64,000 bases of DNA from JAJEFO01 sp009843725. GTDB taxonomy: Bacteria; Pseudomonadota; Alphaproteobacteria; Rhodobacterales; Rhodobacteraceae. Of the stretch, positions 17,378 through 25,214 are shown in pieces (position 1 is the first letter of the stretch; each line of letters opens with the position of its first letter). The position numbers and the translations under genes are program-made. Under the pieces are notes generated by a model. That model ran no database searches and was not told the origin of the DNA. It saw nothing but the letters and a program-made list of their open reading frames with translations. The stretch spans positions 434,001 through 498,000 of the forward strand of contig CBDEUJ010000004.1 of NCBI GenBank assembly GCA_965243215.1, given 5' to 3'.

Positions 17378-19293
17378 CAGCGCCTCCTCGACCCGGAGAT
17401 GAACCGCGAGACGCCTGGCCGCCTCACACCGCGCTGGAAGTGCGTCGTGGCGCTTTCACTTTCGGCCTCGGCGGCGGCCGGCGGCGTTGCCGGCTGTTGC
17501 GCCGCTGGCGTGCCCGGCGCCTGTGCCGTTGGCTGCGCATTCGGTTGCGTGAACGTGCTTGCCGGACGCTGAGTGTAGGCTGCAGGCAGGGAAGGACCGC
17601 CACTGGCACCTGGGGAACGCGTTGGATGCCTTGGCTCTCCTGGGACGATTGGCAGCGCGCTGGATGCCGTTTCATCCACGGGTCCCTGTGGCGTCGCCGG
17701 AGCGCCCTTGAACCCAAGTCGCTCGATCTCTGCCTCCATGTCATCCCGTTGAGGTGCAATGCCGAGGGCTGAACTGTTGTTGGAGGAATGGCCTTCCGGA
17801 AGCAGTCCGCGAGTCCCCTGCCCCGAGAACGGCTCCGGCGCGAGCCCGGAGCGCCTTCGCTCGTCTATCCTGCCCTCGTCGTCAGTGACCGTCTCGGGGA
17901 TCACACCCAACGCAGCCTCGCCGCCGCCGACCTTGCTTGAAGCTCGCACCGCGTCGGCGGACAGGCTCCAGCCCGTCTTCTGAGCGACCGCCTGGCAGCT
18001 TTCGATCAAGGCGCAGTTCTTCGCCTCGCGCCGATGCGCCTTCATGTCGCCATCGCGGTACGCGTTCAGGATTCGCAGCTCGATCGGGTCCTTGCCGACA
18101 GCGCGTGCAACCTTGTCCATGTGACGTTCGATCGCGAAATCCACGGCGGTAATGCCGAAGCCGCGCATTGCCGTTGAAGGGGTCCGATTGGTGAAGACGC
18201 AGTAGACATTGGATGCGACGTTCGGAATCGAATAGGGACCGGGCAAATGGCCCGTCGCCTTCTGAACGGCATAGGAAGACAGCCGCGTGTAGGCGCCAGC
18301 GTCAAAGAACCCAGTAAAGGCACGCGCGATGATGCGGCCGTCGCGCATCACCCCGTCCTTGATCCGCCACCGTTCGCCTCCGCGCGGACCGCCGACCTGC
18401 ATCTCTTCGGCGCGGTCCCACATGTATTTCACGGGTTTGCCAGTGGCCAGGCAGGCGAGCGCAGCCAAGGGTTCATGATGGCTGTCCACCTTGCCGCCGA
18501 ATCCGCCGCCGACGGTGCCGCCGATGAAGTGCAGACGCGCCGAGCTGATGGCGAGCTGCTTCGCCGTGACCCCAACCGAGAAGAAGAGCGCTTGGGTCGA
18601 TGTATGAACGGTGATCCGGTCATTGGTTTCCGGAGCCGCGATGGCGCCACAGGTCTCGATGGGCGCCTGCTCGATTGGCGACATCTGGTATTCGCCCTCG
18701 ACGATGTGATCGGCCCTTGAGAATGCGGTCTCGACGTCCCCGAACCGCAGTTTCTGGTGATCATAGATGTCAAAGTAGTCGAAGGTGTTGTTGGGATACT
18801 CGTCGTTGACGATCGGCGCCTCGGGTTTCAGCGCCTCTTCCACATCCAGTACATGGGGCAGTTCCTCGTAGTCCACCTTGACGGCATCAACCGCTTCCTG
18901 GGCTGCGCGAACCGATGTCGCAACGACTGCAAGGATCGGCTGACCGACATAGCCGACCTTGTCGGTCGCCAGAAGAGGTTCATCGTCCCGGCCGAAATTG
19001 ATCAGCGACAGAAGCGTGTTGGTGTTCACGGGCACGTCGCGGCCGCCAAGTACATGAACAACGCCGTCCTGCTGCTCGGCGGCCGAGGAATCGACCGATC
19101 GGATGCGCGCGTGGTGGTGGGGTGAGCGCACGCAACGCATGTGCAGGAGTCCGTCGAAGACATGGTCGTCATAGAATTTCGACCGCCCGGTTACATGACC
19201 CAGGATGTCCTGCCTGATGACCGGCTTGCCGACGACATCGAGGTCGTCGGAACGCTCGTCGGCAAAAAGGTCCTTGCGATACTCGACTGGCAT
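17377..19293 (-). CDS. Molybdenum hydroxylase large subunit, N-terminal half with long disordered tail
   Basis: 638 residues. Residues 1 to about 447 carry the hammerhead domain and the first Mo-cofactor domain, including GGTVGGGFGGK (near 260-269) and the active-site loop TAMRGFGI (near 376). That loop is the xanthine/aldehyde-type MRGFG, not the AYRCSFR loop of true CO dehydrogenase. The last 190 residues are rich in Pro, Ala, Gln and Ser, look disordered and end RRPGVSRFISGSRRR. I recognise no domain there. ATG 19293 overlaps the FeS gene stop (TGATG); a GTG at 19296 is less likely. Confidence 0.9.
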   Translation of the reverse strand: MPVEYRKDLFADERSDDLDVVGKPVIRQDILGHVTGRSKFYDDHVFDGLLHMRCVRSPHHHARIRSVDSSAAEQQDGVVHVLGGRDVPVNTNTLLSLINFGRDDEPLLATDKVGYVGQPILAVVATSVRAAQEAVDAVKVDYEELPHVLDVEEALKPEAPIVNDEYPNNTFDYFDIYDHQKLRFGDVETAFSRADHIVEGEYQMSPIEQAPIETCGAIAAPETNDRITVHTSTQALFFSVGVTAKQLAISSARLHFIGGTVGGGFGGKVDSHHEPLAALACLATGKPVKYMWDRAEEMQVGGPRGGERWRIKDGVMRDGRIIARAFTGFFDAGAYTRLSSYAVQKATGHLPGPYSIPNVASNVYCVFTNRTPSTAMRGFGITAVDFAIERHMDKVARAVGKDPIELRILNAYRDGDMKAHRREAKNCALIESCQAVAQKTGWSLSADAVRASSKVGGGEAALGVIPETVTDDEGRIDERRRSGLAPEPFSGQGTRGLLPEGHSSNNSSALGIAPQRDDMEAEIERLGFKGAPATPQGPVDETASSALPIVPGEPRHPTRSPGASGGPSLPAAYTQRPASTFTQPNAQPTAQAPGTPAAQQPATPPAAAEAESESATTHFQRGVRRPGVSRFISGSRRR

Positions 19294-19766
19294 CACGCGG
19301 CACCCCGCTGCCTGGCGGCTTCAAGTATTGCGTCAATGATCGGCTCATAACCCGTGCAGCGGCAAAGATTGCCTGAGATGGCTTCTTCGACCTCCGAGCG
19401 AGTCGGGCTTGGGTTTCGGTCAAGGAGCGCCTTGGCTGCCATCAGCATGCCCGGCGTGCAGTACCCGCACTGCGCAGCAAAGCCTTCAATGAAGGCTCTT
19501 TGCAGCGGGTGCAGCTCCGGCCCGTTTGACAGCCCGCCGGTTGTCTCAATTGACCGACCGGCGACGGTCTCGGCCAGGACCAGACAGGACACGTGCGGCT
19601 CTCCGTCGATGAGGACCGTGCAGGCACCGCAGCTGCCCTGTCCGCAACCGTACTTGGGCGACAGGTCTCCGCATTCGCGACGAAGCACGTCAAGAAGATT
19701 GGCACCTGGGTCGACGAAGACCGCCGTCTCGGATCCGTTTAGCCTGAAAGCGACAGGGGATTTCAC
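19293..19766 (-). CDS. (2Fe-2S) subunit of a molybdenum hydroxylase, CoxS-like
   Basis: 157 residues, the normal length. The plant-type ferredoxin cluster has cysteines at CGQGSCGAC (41, 46, 49) and 61. The second cluster uses CGYCTPGMLMAAKALL and the NLCRCTGYEPII motif. It passes electrons from the Mo site to the FAD subunit encoded by the preceding gene. The ATG overlaps the stop of the FAD-subunit gene by ATGA. All ligands are present, so the subunit should be functional. Confidence 0.95.
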   Translation of the reverse strand: MKSPVAFRLNGSETAVFVDPGANLLDVLRRECGDLSPKYGCGQGSCGACTVLIDGEPHVSCLVLAETVAGRSIETTGGLSNGPELHPLQRAFIEGFAAQCGYCTPGMLMAAKALLDRNPSPTRSEVEEAISGNLCRCTGYEPIIDAILEAARQRGAA

Positions 19767-20554
19767 CGTGCGTCCTCCCCAAGCAAAAGACGACGAAGAT
19801 GAACCGGCGCCACCTCGCGGCGATACCAGCCAGAGGCGATCGGATCGTCCTGTACCGCCAGCCCCTCGGTCGCGGCAGAAAGCGCGGCGGTGATGCCTGC
19901 GTGATCAAGGCTGACCCCTTCAAGCGCGTTTTCGACCGCCCGGACCCGCACTGGTGTTGGCGCCATTGCGCCATAGGCAATGCGGACGCCTGACAGTCGG
20001 CCCGCTCTTCGGGCGAGGTGCGCGGCCATCGACATCACCGAAACGCCTTTGGGCTTGACCCGGGACACCTTTCTGAACCGAAATTCATCACCCCGCGGGC
20101 GACGGACCAGCAGCGACCGAACGACGCCGCTCCGGCTGGCCAGAAATTCCTCAAGGCTCAATTCCTCTCCATTGGCCATCCGAACGATGGCGTCCAAGGC
20201 GAGCAACGCAACCGCCAAGTCACCATAGGGATGCGGCGCCATCAGGTTCCCGCCCACGCTCGCCATGTTGCGGATTGCGGGCCCGCCCACGGCGCGGGCA
20301 GCCGGGGACAGGAAGTCCAGATCCCGCGAAGCCAGGATTCCAGCCATCGTGACGCCTGCCCCGACCTCCAGGCGATCGCCTTCAACCCGAATTTCGGATA
20401 GCGATGCATCCGTTGTACGCACGATGCGATTGAACCGCCGGTCACCATAGTTGACACGGTTCATGATCAAGGTCCCGCCGCCCAGAAACCGGGCATGATC
20501 GTCCATTGCGCCAGCGGCTTCGCCAACGGTCGGGTACGTCTGGACTTCAAGCAT
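19763..20554 (-). CDS. FAD-binding subunit of a molybdenum hydroxylase, CoxM-like
   Basis: 263 residues from ATG 20554, slightly shorter than most CoxM proteins. The FAD motifs are ARFLGGGTLIMNRV, close to the usual 'GGT.L' loop, and AIRNMASVGGNLMAPHPYGD. The C-terminal CO_deh_flav_C-type domain follows (FRKVSRVKPKGVSVMSMAA). It hands electrons to an unknown acceptor. The start overlaps the preceding SRPBCC gene by 8 bases. Order and overlaps match coxM-coxS-coxL operons. Confidence 0.92.
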   Translation of the reverse strand: MLEVQTYPTVGEAAGAMDDHARFLGGGTLIMNRVNYGDRRFNRIVRTTDASLSEIRVEGDRLEVGAGVTMAGILASRDLDFLSPAARAVGGPAIRNMASVGGNLMAPHPYGDLAVALLALDAIVRMANGEELSLEEFLASRSGVVRSLLVRRPRGDEFRFRKVSRVKPKGVSVMSMAAHLARRAGRLSGVRIAYGAMAPTPVRVRAVENALEGVSLDHAGITAALSAATEGLAVQDDPIASGWYRREVAPVHLRRLLLGEDAR

Positions 20555-20993
20555 GACCCATTCCCATGTGGGTCCGAATGGCCTCGAACCCCGCGGCGTA
20601 GATGCCGTCGCCAACCAGCTCAGACAGCTCGCTTGCACGCCCCGCAGGCGTGTCAAAGCGGCTTTCCCATTCCCAATAGGTTCGGTCCCCGTCCGTCACC
20701 GGGAGCAGGCGGACGTGGGCGACGTAGTTGAAGAGCGGAACAGGCGTGTCGAGCAGGCAGTAGCTGAAGGTCTGCTCCAAGTCCGAAAGCGTCAGGAGCT
20801 GTTCACGCAGATTGGCGCCACTCTCAAGACGGAAGTTCCTTACGCAGCCAACCATGTCCGACGGATATCCGCGCTCAATATGGCTTTCGGCGACCGCCGG
20901 ATGCCATTGATCATGGCCATTGAAGTCGCGAATGACCGCCCAGACCGCCTCCGCCGGCGCGTCAAGTACGGTGCTCTTCTTGACGTGCGGCAT
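20547..20993 (-). CDS. SRPBCC (START-like) protein, CoxG-like position, copy 2
   Basis: 148 residues of the SRPBCC ligand-binding fold: MPHVKKSTVLDAPAEAVWAVIRDF, the typical first strand-helix, then GDRTYWEWESRFDT and a long C-terminal helix. It is a diverged paralogue of the next gene upstream; GCVRNFRLESGANLREQLL matches GCIRNFNLQNGDNIREQLL there. SRPBCC proteins (CoxG) are found in CO dehydrogenase-type clusters, where CoxG is linked to membrane attachment. A role as a ligand carrier for the substrate is also possible. Start and stop overlap neighbours (TGATG upstream). Confidence 0.85.
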   Translation of the reverse strand: MPHVKKSTVLDAPAEAVWAVIRDFNGHDQWHPAVAESHIERGYPSDMVGCVRNFRLESGANLREQLLTLSDLEQTFSYCLLDTPVPLFNYVAHVRLLPVTDGDRTYWEWESRFDTPAGRASELSELVGDGIYAAGFEAIRTHMGMGHA

Positions 20994-21433
20994 CAGCCAC
21001 CCCCGAACTGGCGCTTGAGCGCGTCAAATCCGGCCTGGAAAACGTCCGTGCCAATCAAGGATGCCAGCTCGTCTTCGTCGCCCGGGTCACATGAAAACTC
21101 CGCTGTCCATTCGATGAAGGTCCGGTCGCCCTCGGTGACGGGAGTCAGCCTGAGCGTTGCGACATAGTCTTCGAGCGGCATCGGACTTTCGAGGATCGAG
21201 TAGGTCACGAACATGTCGTAGTCTGACAGGCCCAACAACTGTTCACGGATGTTGTCGCCGTTTTGCAGATTGAAGTTCCGAATGCACCCGACCTTGTCGG
21301 CCGGAAGCGCCTCTTCGATCCGGCTTTCGCGTATCATGGGATGCCATCGCGGGAGGTCATTGAATCCGCGGATGCGATCCCACACGCGATCCGGCGGAGC
21401 GGAGATGACGGAGGAAGCGTAGACCCGGGCCAT
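20993..21433 (-). CDS. SRPBCC (START-like) protein, CoxG-like position, copy 1
   Basis: 146 residues. Same fold and length as its downstream paralogue: ISAPPDRVWDRIRGFNDLPRWHP, then TPVTEGDRTFIEWTAEF. The pair arose by tandem duplication and may form a heterodimer. The stop overlaps the next start by TGATG, and the start lies just after the flotillin-like gene (1-base gap). I infer a link between the membrane scaffold and the Mo hydroxylase, but the sequence does not show which ligand is bound. Confidence 0.85.
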   Translation of the reverse strand: MARVYASSVISAPPDRVWDRIRGFNDLPRWHPMIRESRIEEALPADKVGCIRNFNLQNGDNIREQLLGLSDYDMFVTYSILESPMPLEDYVATLRLTPVTEGDRTFIEWTAEFSCDPGDEDELASLIGTDVFQAGFDALKRQFGGG

Positions 21434-21434
21434 C

Positions 21435-24365
21435 TCAGGATTTCGCCTCCCCGTCCTTCTTCTTCTCCTCCTCCTCCGCCTCGGCCCTCGCCGCGGCCCT
21501 GACTTTCTGGCTCTCGCTCATGGCACGCGCCATGTTGCTGGCGTCCTGGAAGATCGCCGATCTCGCCAAGTTTGAGCCGTCAATGCCGATGTCGTTCATC
21601 AGGCTGTCGATCATCGGCCCCTGAACCCGGTACCGAAGCGCGGAATTTATCACCTCGTCGGTCGGGCTTGCAGCACCACCTCCACCGCCGCCGCCGGAAC
21701 CGCCGTCTGCCCAGTTGAGGCCGGTTGTGCCACCACCGCCAAGCTGCATGATCTTGATCTCGTCGATCTTCTCAAGCGGTTTGACCTGCGCTGCAATGAT
21801 GCCTTCGAGCCGCTCCAGCATGTTGCGCTTGAAGAGCGATGCCCGGGCTTCGTCGGTAAGGATGTTCTCGGCCTCGTTGATAAGCCGCTGGGCCTCTGCG
21901 CGAACTGCCGAGACAACTTCTTCCGCATGCGCGGCGAGCTTGGCGCGTTCGGCCTCCTTTTCGGCGGCGGCAACGCCAACCTGCTTGTCTCGCGATGCCT
22001 CCTCAAGCGCGGCAGCCGTATCGACCTTGGCCGCGGCTTCGGCGGCGCGGGCACGTGCCGCATCGGCCTCGATTGCCGCGGCGCTTTCGTCGAGCGACTT
22101 GCCATAAAGTGCAATCGCCTTCTCCATCGCCGCTTCTTCGACCGCCTTTTCGCGCTCGATCTCCAATTGGCGGCGCTTCTTCTGATGCGCAATGCGCGCG
22201 TCATCAAGCTCGTCCTCGGATTGAATCTGCACGCGTTCGACAACTTCTTTCGCGGCGATCTCGGCTTCGCGCAGCGCCTTTGTCCGTTCAACTTCGAGGT
22301 GCTCCAGCGCTTTGCGGCGCTCGATGTTTGCGGCCTCAATGGCGCGTTCCTTCTCGATCTCGGCGGCGCGGGTCTTGGCCTCTTCCTCAATGCGGGCCGC
22401 ATTGATCGTTTCCTGAGCGGCGATGTTCGCCTCGTCGACCGCGCGGTTGCGGGCAATTTCGCGTTCCCGCATGTCCTGTTCATAAGCAATGCGCTCGGCA
22501 GCGAGCTTCTTTTCCTTGGCAATTCGGGCTGCTTCGACCGCCTCGGCTCTTGACTGTTCGCGCACCTCCGTGTCTTCGCTGGCCTCAATCCGCTCGAATG
22601 CGACCAGCCTCTCCTGAGCAATGCGGGCCTTTTCGACGGCCTCGCGCGACTCGATCTCGGACTCTTCGAGCATCTTGTTGCGCTCGATCTCCAAGCTCCG
22701 GGTCTCGCGCTCCGAGGCGATGCGTTCCGCCGCGACCTTCTTCTCTTGCGCGATGCGCGCGGCCTCGACCGCTTCCGCCTTCAGGAGATCTCGTTCTTCG
22801 GTCTTTTCATCCGCCTCTATGCGTTCGAATGCCAGGAGGCGCTCTTGCGCAATACGGGCCTTCTCGACGGCCTCACGTGCATCGATCTCGGCCTGGTCGA
22901 CTGCACGATTGCGCTCGATTTCCAGGCTGCGGGTCTCCCTGTCAGAGGATATGCGGGCCGACGCCACGGCCTTTTCCTGCATGATCCGCAGCTTTTCCGT
23001 CGCCTCGCGTTGAGCGATTTCGGCTTCGCTGATGGCCAGGTCGCGCGCAACTTCGCGTTCGCGTGTTGTTTGTTCGTACTCGATCCGGGCTTCGGTCACG
23101 GCCCTTTCCTGCGCGATGCGGGCGCGCTCGACCTTTTCGCGGGCGGTGATGCCTTCGGCATCGATGGCCTGCTGACGCTCGATCTCCTTTGACTGGGTTT
23201 CTCGCTCTTTCGCGATGCGCGCTTCTTCCAAGGCCTTTTCCTGGGCGATGCGGGCTGTTTCGATCGCCTCACGCGCCGCGATTTCCGCAGCGTCGGTCTG
23301 CCGTCGTGTCTTGATCCGTTCCTCGGTCAGCGACCTTTCCTGCGCGATCCGCGCCCTTTCAACGGCTTCACGGGTCGAGATGTCAGCTTCGTCAACCACT
23401 TTCTGCGACTCGATCTCGCGTTGCCTGACTTCTCGTTCGGACGCGATGCGCGCCTCGGAAATCTGGCGCTCGTTTTCGATCCGGGCAGTTTCAATGGCTT
23501 CGCGCGACAGAAGCGTCGCCTGTTCGGCATCCTTTTCCCGCTCGGAACGTTCCCGTGCCAGTTCTGCACGTTGCTGCGCGCGGCGGAATTCAACTTCCCG
23601 CTCCTGGTCAAGACGGGCTTCTTCGGACTCGCGCTCGATGTCCAGCGCCTGTTTCTCAGCCTCGAGATTGCGCGCGCGAATCTTGATCATCGCGTCCTGT
23701 TCGATGTCGTTGCGCAGCTTCCGGCGCTGCTCGACGGCCTCAATGACGGCTGTCAAGCCTTCTGCGTCGAACTTGTTGGACGGGTTGAAATACTGAATGT
23801 CCGTCTGGTCGATGTCCGTCGCCGCAACGCTTTCCAGCTCCAGCCCGTTCTTGTCGAGCCCTTCCTGCGCCATTTCCTTGACGCGGGCGACGTACTCGTT
23901 GCGATTCTCATGTACCTCCTCAAGCGTCATCTGCGACGCGACGGTGCGCAGCGCCGATATGAATTTGCCAGACAAGAGCGAGTGGATGCGCTCGGGTTCC
24001 AGTGTCCGCCGGCCAAGGGTCGAGGCAGCAAGCGAAACCGCCTCCTTGGTCTGGTTCACCCGAACGTAGAATTCCGCGTCCACGTCTATGCGCATCCGGT
24101 CGCGCGTGATCAGCGCCTCGTCCTTCTCACGGGTCACCGCAAGTTGCAGGGAATTCATGCTTACCGGCGTGATGTCGTGAATGATCGGCCAGACGAATGC
24201 GCCGCCGTTGATGACAACCTTCTCGCCAAGAAAACCCGTGCGCACGAATGCGACTTCCTTGGTTGAGCGGCGGTAAAGCCAGTACATCACCCAGTAGACG
24301 ACAAAGATGACGATGACGGCCGCGATGAGCCACAGGATCAGTTGTCCTAACAGTTCGCCAGTCAT
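21435..24365 (-). CDS. Giant flotillin-like SPFH membrane protein
   Basis: 976 residues, far longer than ordinary flotillins (about 450-650). One N-terminal membrane helix (LILWLIAAVIVIFVVYWVMYWL) comes first. An SPFH/band-7 domain covers about residues 35-200 (AFVRTGFLGEKVVINGGAFVWPI, IDVDAEFYVRVNQTKEAV). A coiled coil of about 550 residues runs from roughly 210 to 780, rich in E, R, A and I. A Gly-rich linker near 880 and an Ala/Glu/Lys tail end it. Flotillins build oligomeric membrane microdomain cages. Here it sits between an ABC importer and a Mo hydroxylase set. Confidence 0.9.
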   Translation of the reverse strand: MTGELLGQLILWLIAAVIVIFVVYWVMYWLYRRSTKEVAFVRTGFLGEKVVINGGAFVWPIIHDITPVSMNSLQLAVTREKDEALITRDRMRIDVDAEFYVRVNQTKEAVSLAASTLGRRTLEPERIHSLLSGKFISALRTVASQMTLEEVHENRNEYVARVKEMAQEGLDKNGLELESVAATDIDQTDIQYFNPSNKFDAEGLTAVIEAVEQRRKLRNDIEQDAMIKIRARNLEAEKQALDIERESEEARLDQEREVEFRRAQQRAELARERSEREKDAEQATLLSREAIETARIENERQISEARIASEREVRQREIESQKVVDEADISTREAVERARIAQERSLTEERIKTRRQTDAAEIAAREAIETARIAQEKALEEARIAKERETQSKEIERQQAIDAEGITAREKVERARIAQERAVTEARIEYEQTTREREVARDLAISEAEIAQREATEKLRIMQEKAVASARISSDRETRSLEIERNRAVDQAEIDAREAVEKARIAQERLLAFERIEADEKTEERDLLKAEAVEAARIAQEKKVAAERIASERETRSLEIERNKMLEESEIESREAVEKARIAQERLVAFERIEASEDTEVREQSRAEAVEAARIAKEKKLAAERIAYEQDMREREIARNRAVDEANIAAQETINAARIEEEAKTRAAEIEKERAIEAANIERRKALEHLEVERTKALREAEIAAKEVVERVQIQSEDELDDARIAHQKKRRQLEIEREKAVEEAAMEKAIALYGKSLDESAAAIEADAARARAAEAAAKVDTAAALEEASRDKQVGVAAAEKEAERAKLAAHAEEVVSAVRAEAQRLINEAENILTDEARASLFKRNMLERLEGIIAAQVKPLEKIDEIKIMQLGGGGTTGLNWADGGSGGGGGGGAASPTDEVINSALRYRVQGPMIDSLMNDIGIDGSNLARSAIFQDASNMARAMSESQKVRAAARAEAEEEEKKKDGEAKS
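22416..23504 (-). repeat. Hendecad-based repeats inside the flotillin-like gene
   Basis: Residues about 288-650 consist of units that start with R-E-(A/K)-x-E-x-x-R-I and have lengths 44, 33, 44, 44, 44, 77 and 77 residues, all multiples of 11. The last two 77-residue blocks are nearly identical (both start REAVEKARIAQERL). An 11-residue period indicates a hendecad coiled coil, which favours straight or slightly right-handed bundles. It also shows growth by in-frame duplication. Confidence 0.75.
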
Positions 24366-24384
24366 GTGAGCCTCCCTTTCGGCC

Positions 24385-25209
24385 TTAGAGGTCGATCTCC
24401 TTGAATTTCTTCGTCTGTTCCGTCAGCGCGACTTCCGTCGGCAGGCGCTCCATCGACGAGGCACCATAAAAGCCGTGACAATTCCTGGTGTTCTTCAGGA
24501 CGAATGCCGCGTCCTCCGGCATCGCCACCGGCCCGCCGTGAACCAGCACGAGGGCGTCGGGATTCACCTCAAGCGCCGCAGCGGCCCATTCATCCGTCAA
24601 GCCGGGGGCATCGGCCAGCGCCACTCCCGTCTCCGCCCCGATTGAGCCTCCGGCCGTCAGTCCCAGGTGCACGACAATGATGTCGGCGCCCGCAGCCGCC
24701 ATGTCGCGCGCATCATCTGCCGAGAACACGTAAGGTGTCGTCAGCATGTCGCGATCAGCGGCCATGCGGATCATCTCGACCTCGTGGCTGTAACCCATGC
24801 CGGTCTCCTCCAGATTGAGCCGAAAGGTTCCATCGATCAGCCCGACCGTCGGAAAGTTCTGAACACCCGAAAATCCCGCCGACATGACCTCGTCCAGGAA
24901 GTTGCCCATCAACCGGAATGGATCGGTCGCGCAGACCCCGGCGAGCACCGGCGTGTTCTTGACCACCGGCAGGACTTCGCCTGCCATCTCCATCACTACG
25001 CCGTTCGCGTCGCCATAAGGCATCAGGCCAGCAAGCGAGCCGCGACCGGCCATCCGGTACCGCCCGGAGTTGTAGATGACGATCAAGTCGATGCCGCCGG
25101 CTTCCTCGCATTTGGCAGAAAGACCGGTCCCGGCGCCACCACCGATGATCGGCTCGCCGCGATCCCGCATGGCGCGGAACTTGTTCATCATGTCGCTGCG
25201 TTCAAACAC
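24385..25209 (-). CDS. Tm-1-type TIM-barrel / phosphoenolpyruvate hydrolase-family protein
   Basis: 274 residues from GTG 25209, which has AAGGA 8 bases upstream and lies 5 bases after the stop of the LivF/Tm-1 fusion. Landmarks are IIGGGAGTGLSAKCEEAGGIDLIVIYNSGRYRMAG, the Gly-rich start of the barrel, then GVQNFPTVGLIDG and VLVHGGPVAMPEDAAFVL. This is the TIM-barrel half of the tomato Tm-1 protein, whose other half (UPF0261) is encoded by the neighbouring fusion gene. The biochemical role of bacterial members is not firmly known. The in-frame upstream extension to 25509 runs into the previous gene. Confidence 0.85.
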   Translation of the reverse strand: MFERSDMMNKFRAMRDRGEPIIGGGAGTGLSAKCEEAGGIDLIVIYNSGRYRMAGRGSLAGLMPYGDANGVVMEMAGEVLPVVKNTPVLAGVCATDPFRLMGNFLDEVMSAGFSGVQNFPTVGLIDGTFRLNLEETGMGYSHEVEMIRMAADRDMLTTPYVFSADDARDMAAAGADIIVVHLGLTAGGSIGAETGVALADAPGLTDEWAAAALEVNPDALVLVHGGPVAMPEDAAFVLKNTRNCHGFYGASSMERLPTEVALTEQTKKFKEIDL

Positions 25210-25214
25210 GCTGC

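Noticed and set aside
16349..17379. Frameshift or sequencing error splitting the Mo subunit
   Set aside because: The first piece ends in a long unique tail and the second starts with its own ATG overlapping the stop (TGATG). Simple base loss would not restore one continuous large subunit.
16349..19293. True carbon monoxide dehydrogenase (form I or II CoxL)
   Set aside because: The active-site loop reads TAMRGFGI, not AYRCSFR or AYRGAGR. The cluster resembles cox genes in order but the enzyme is a different Mo hydroxylase.
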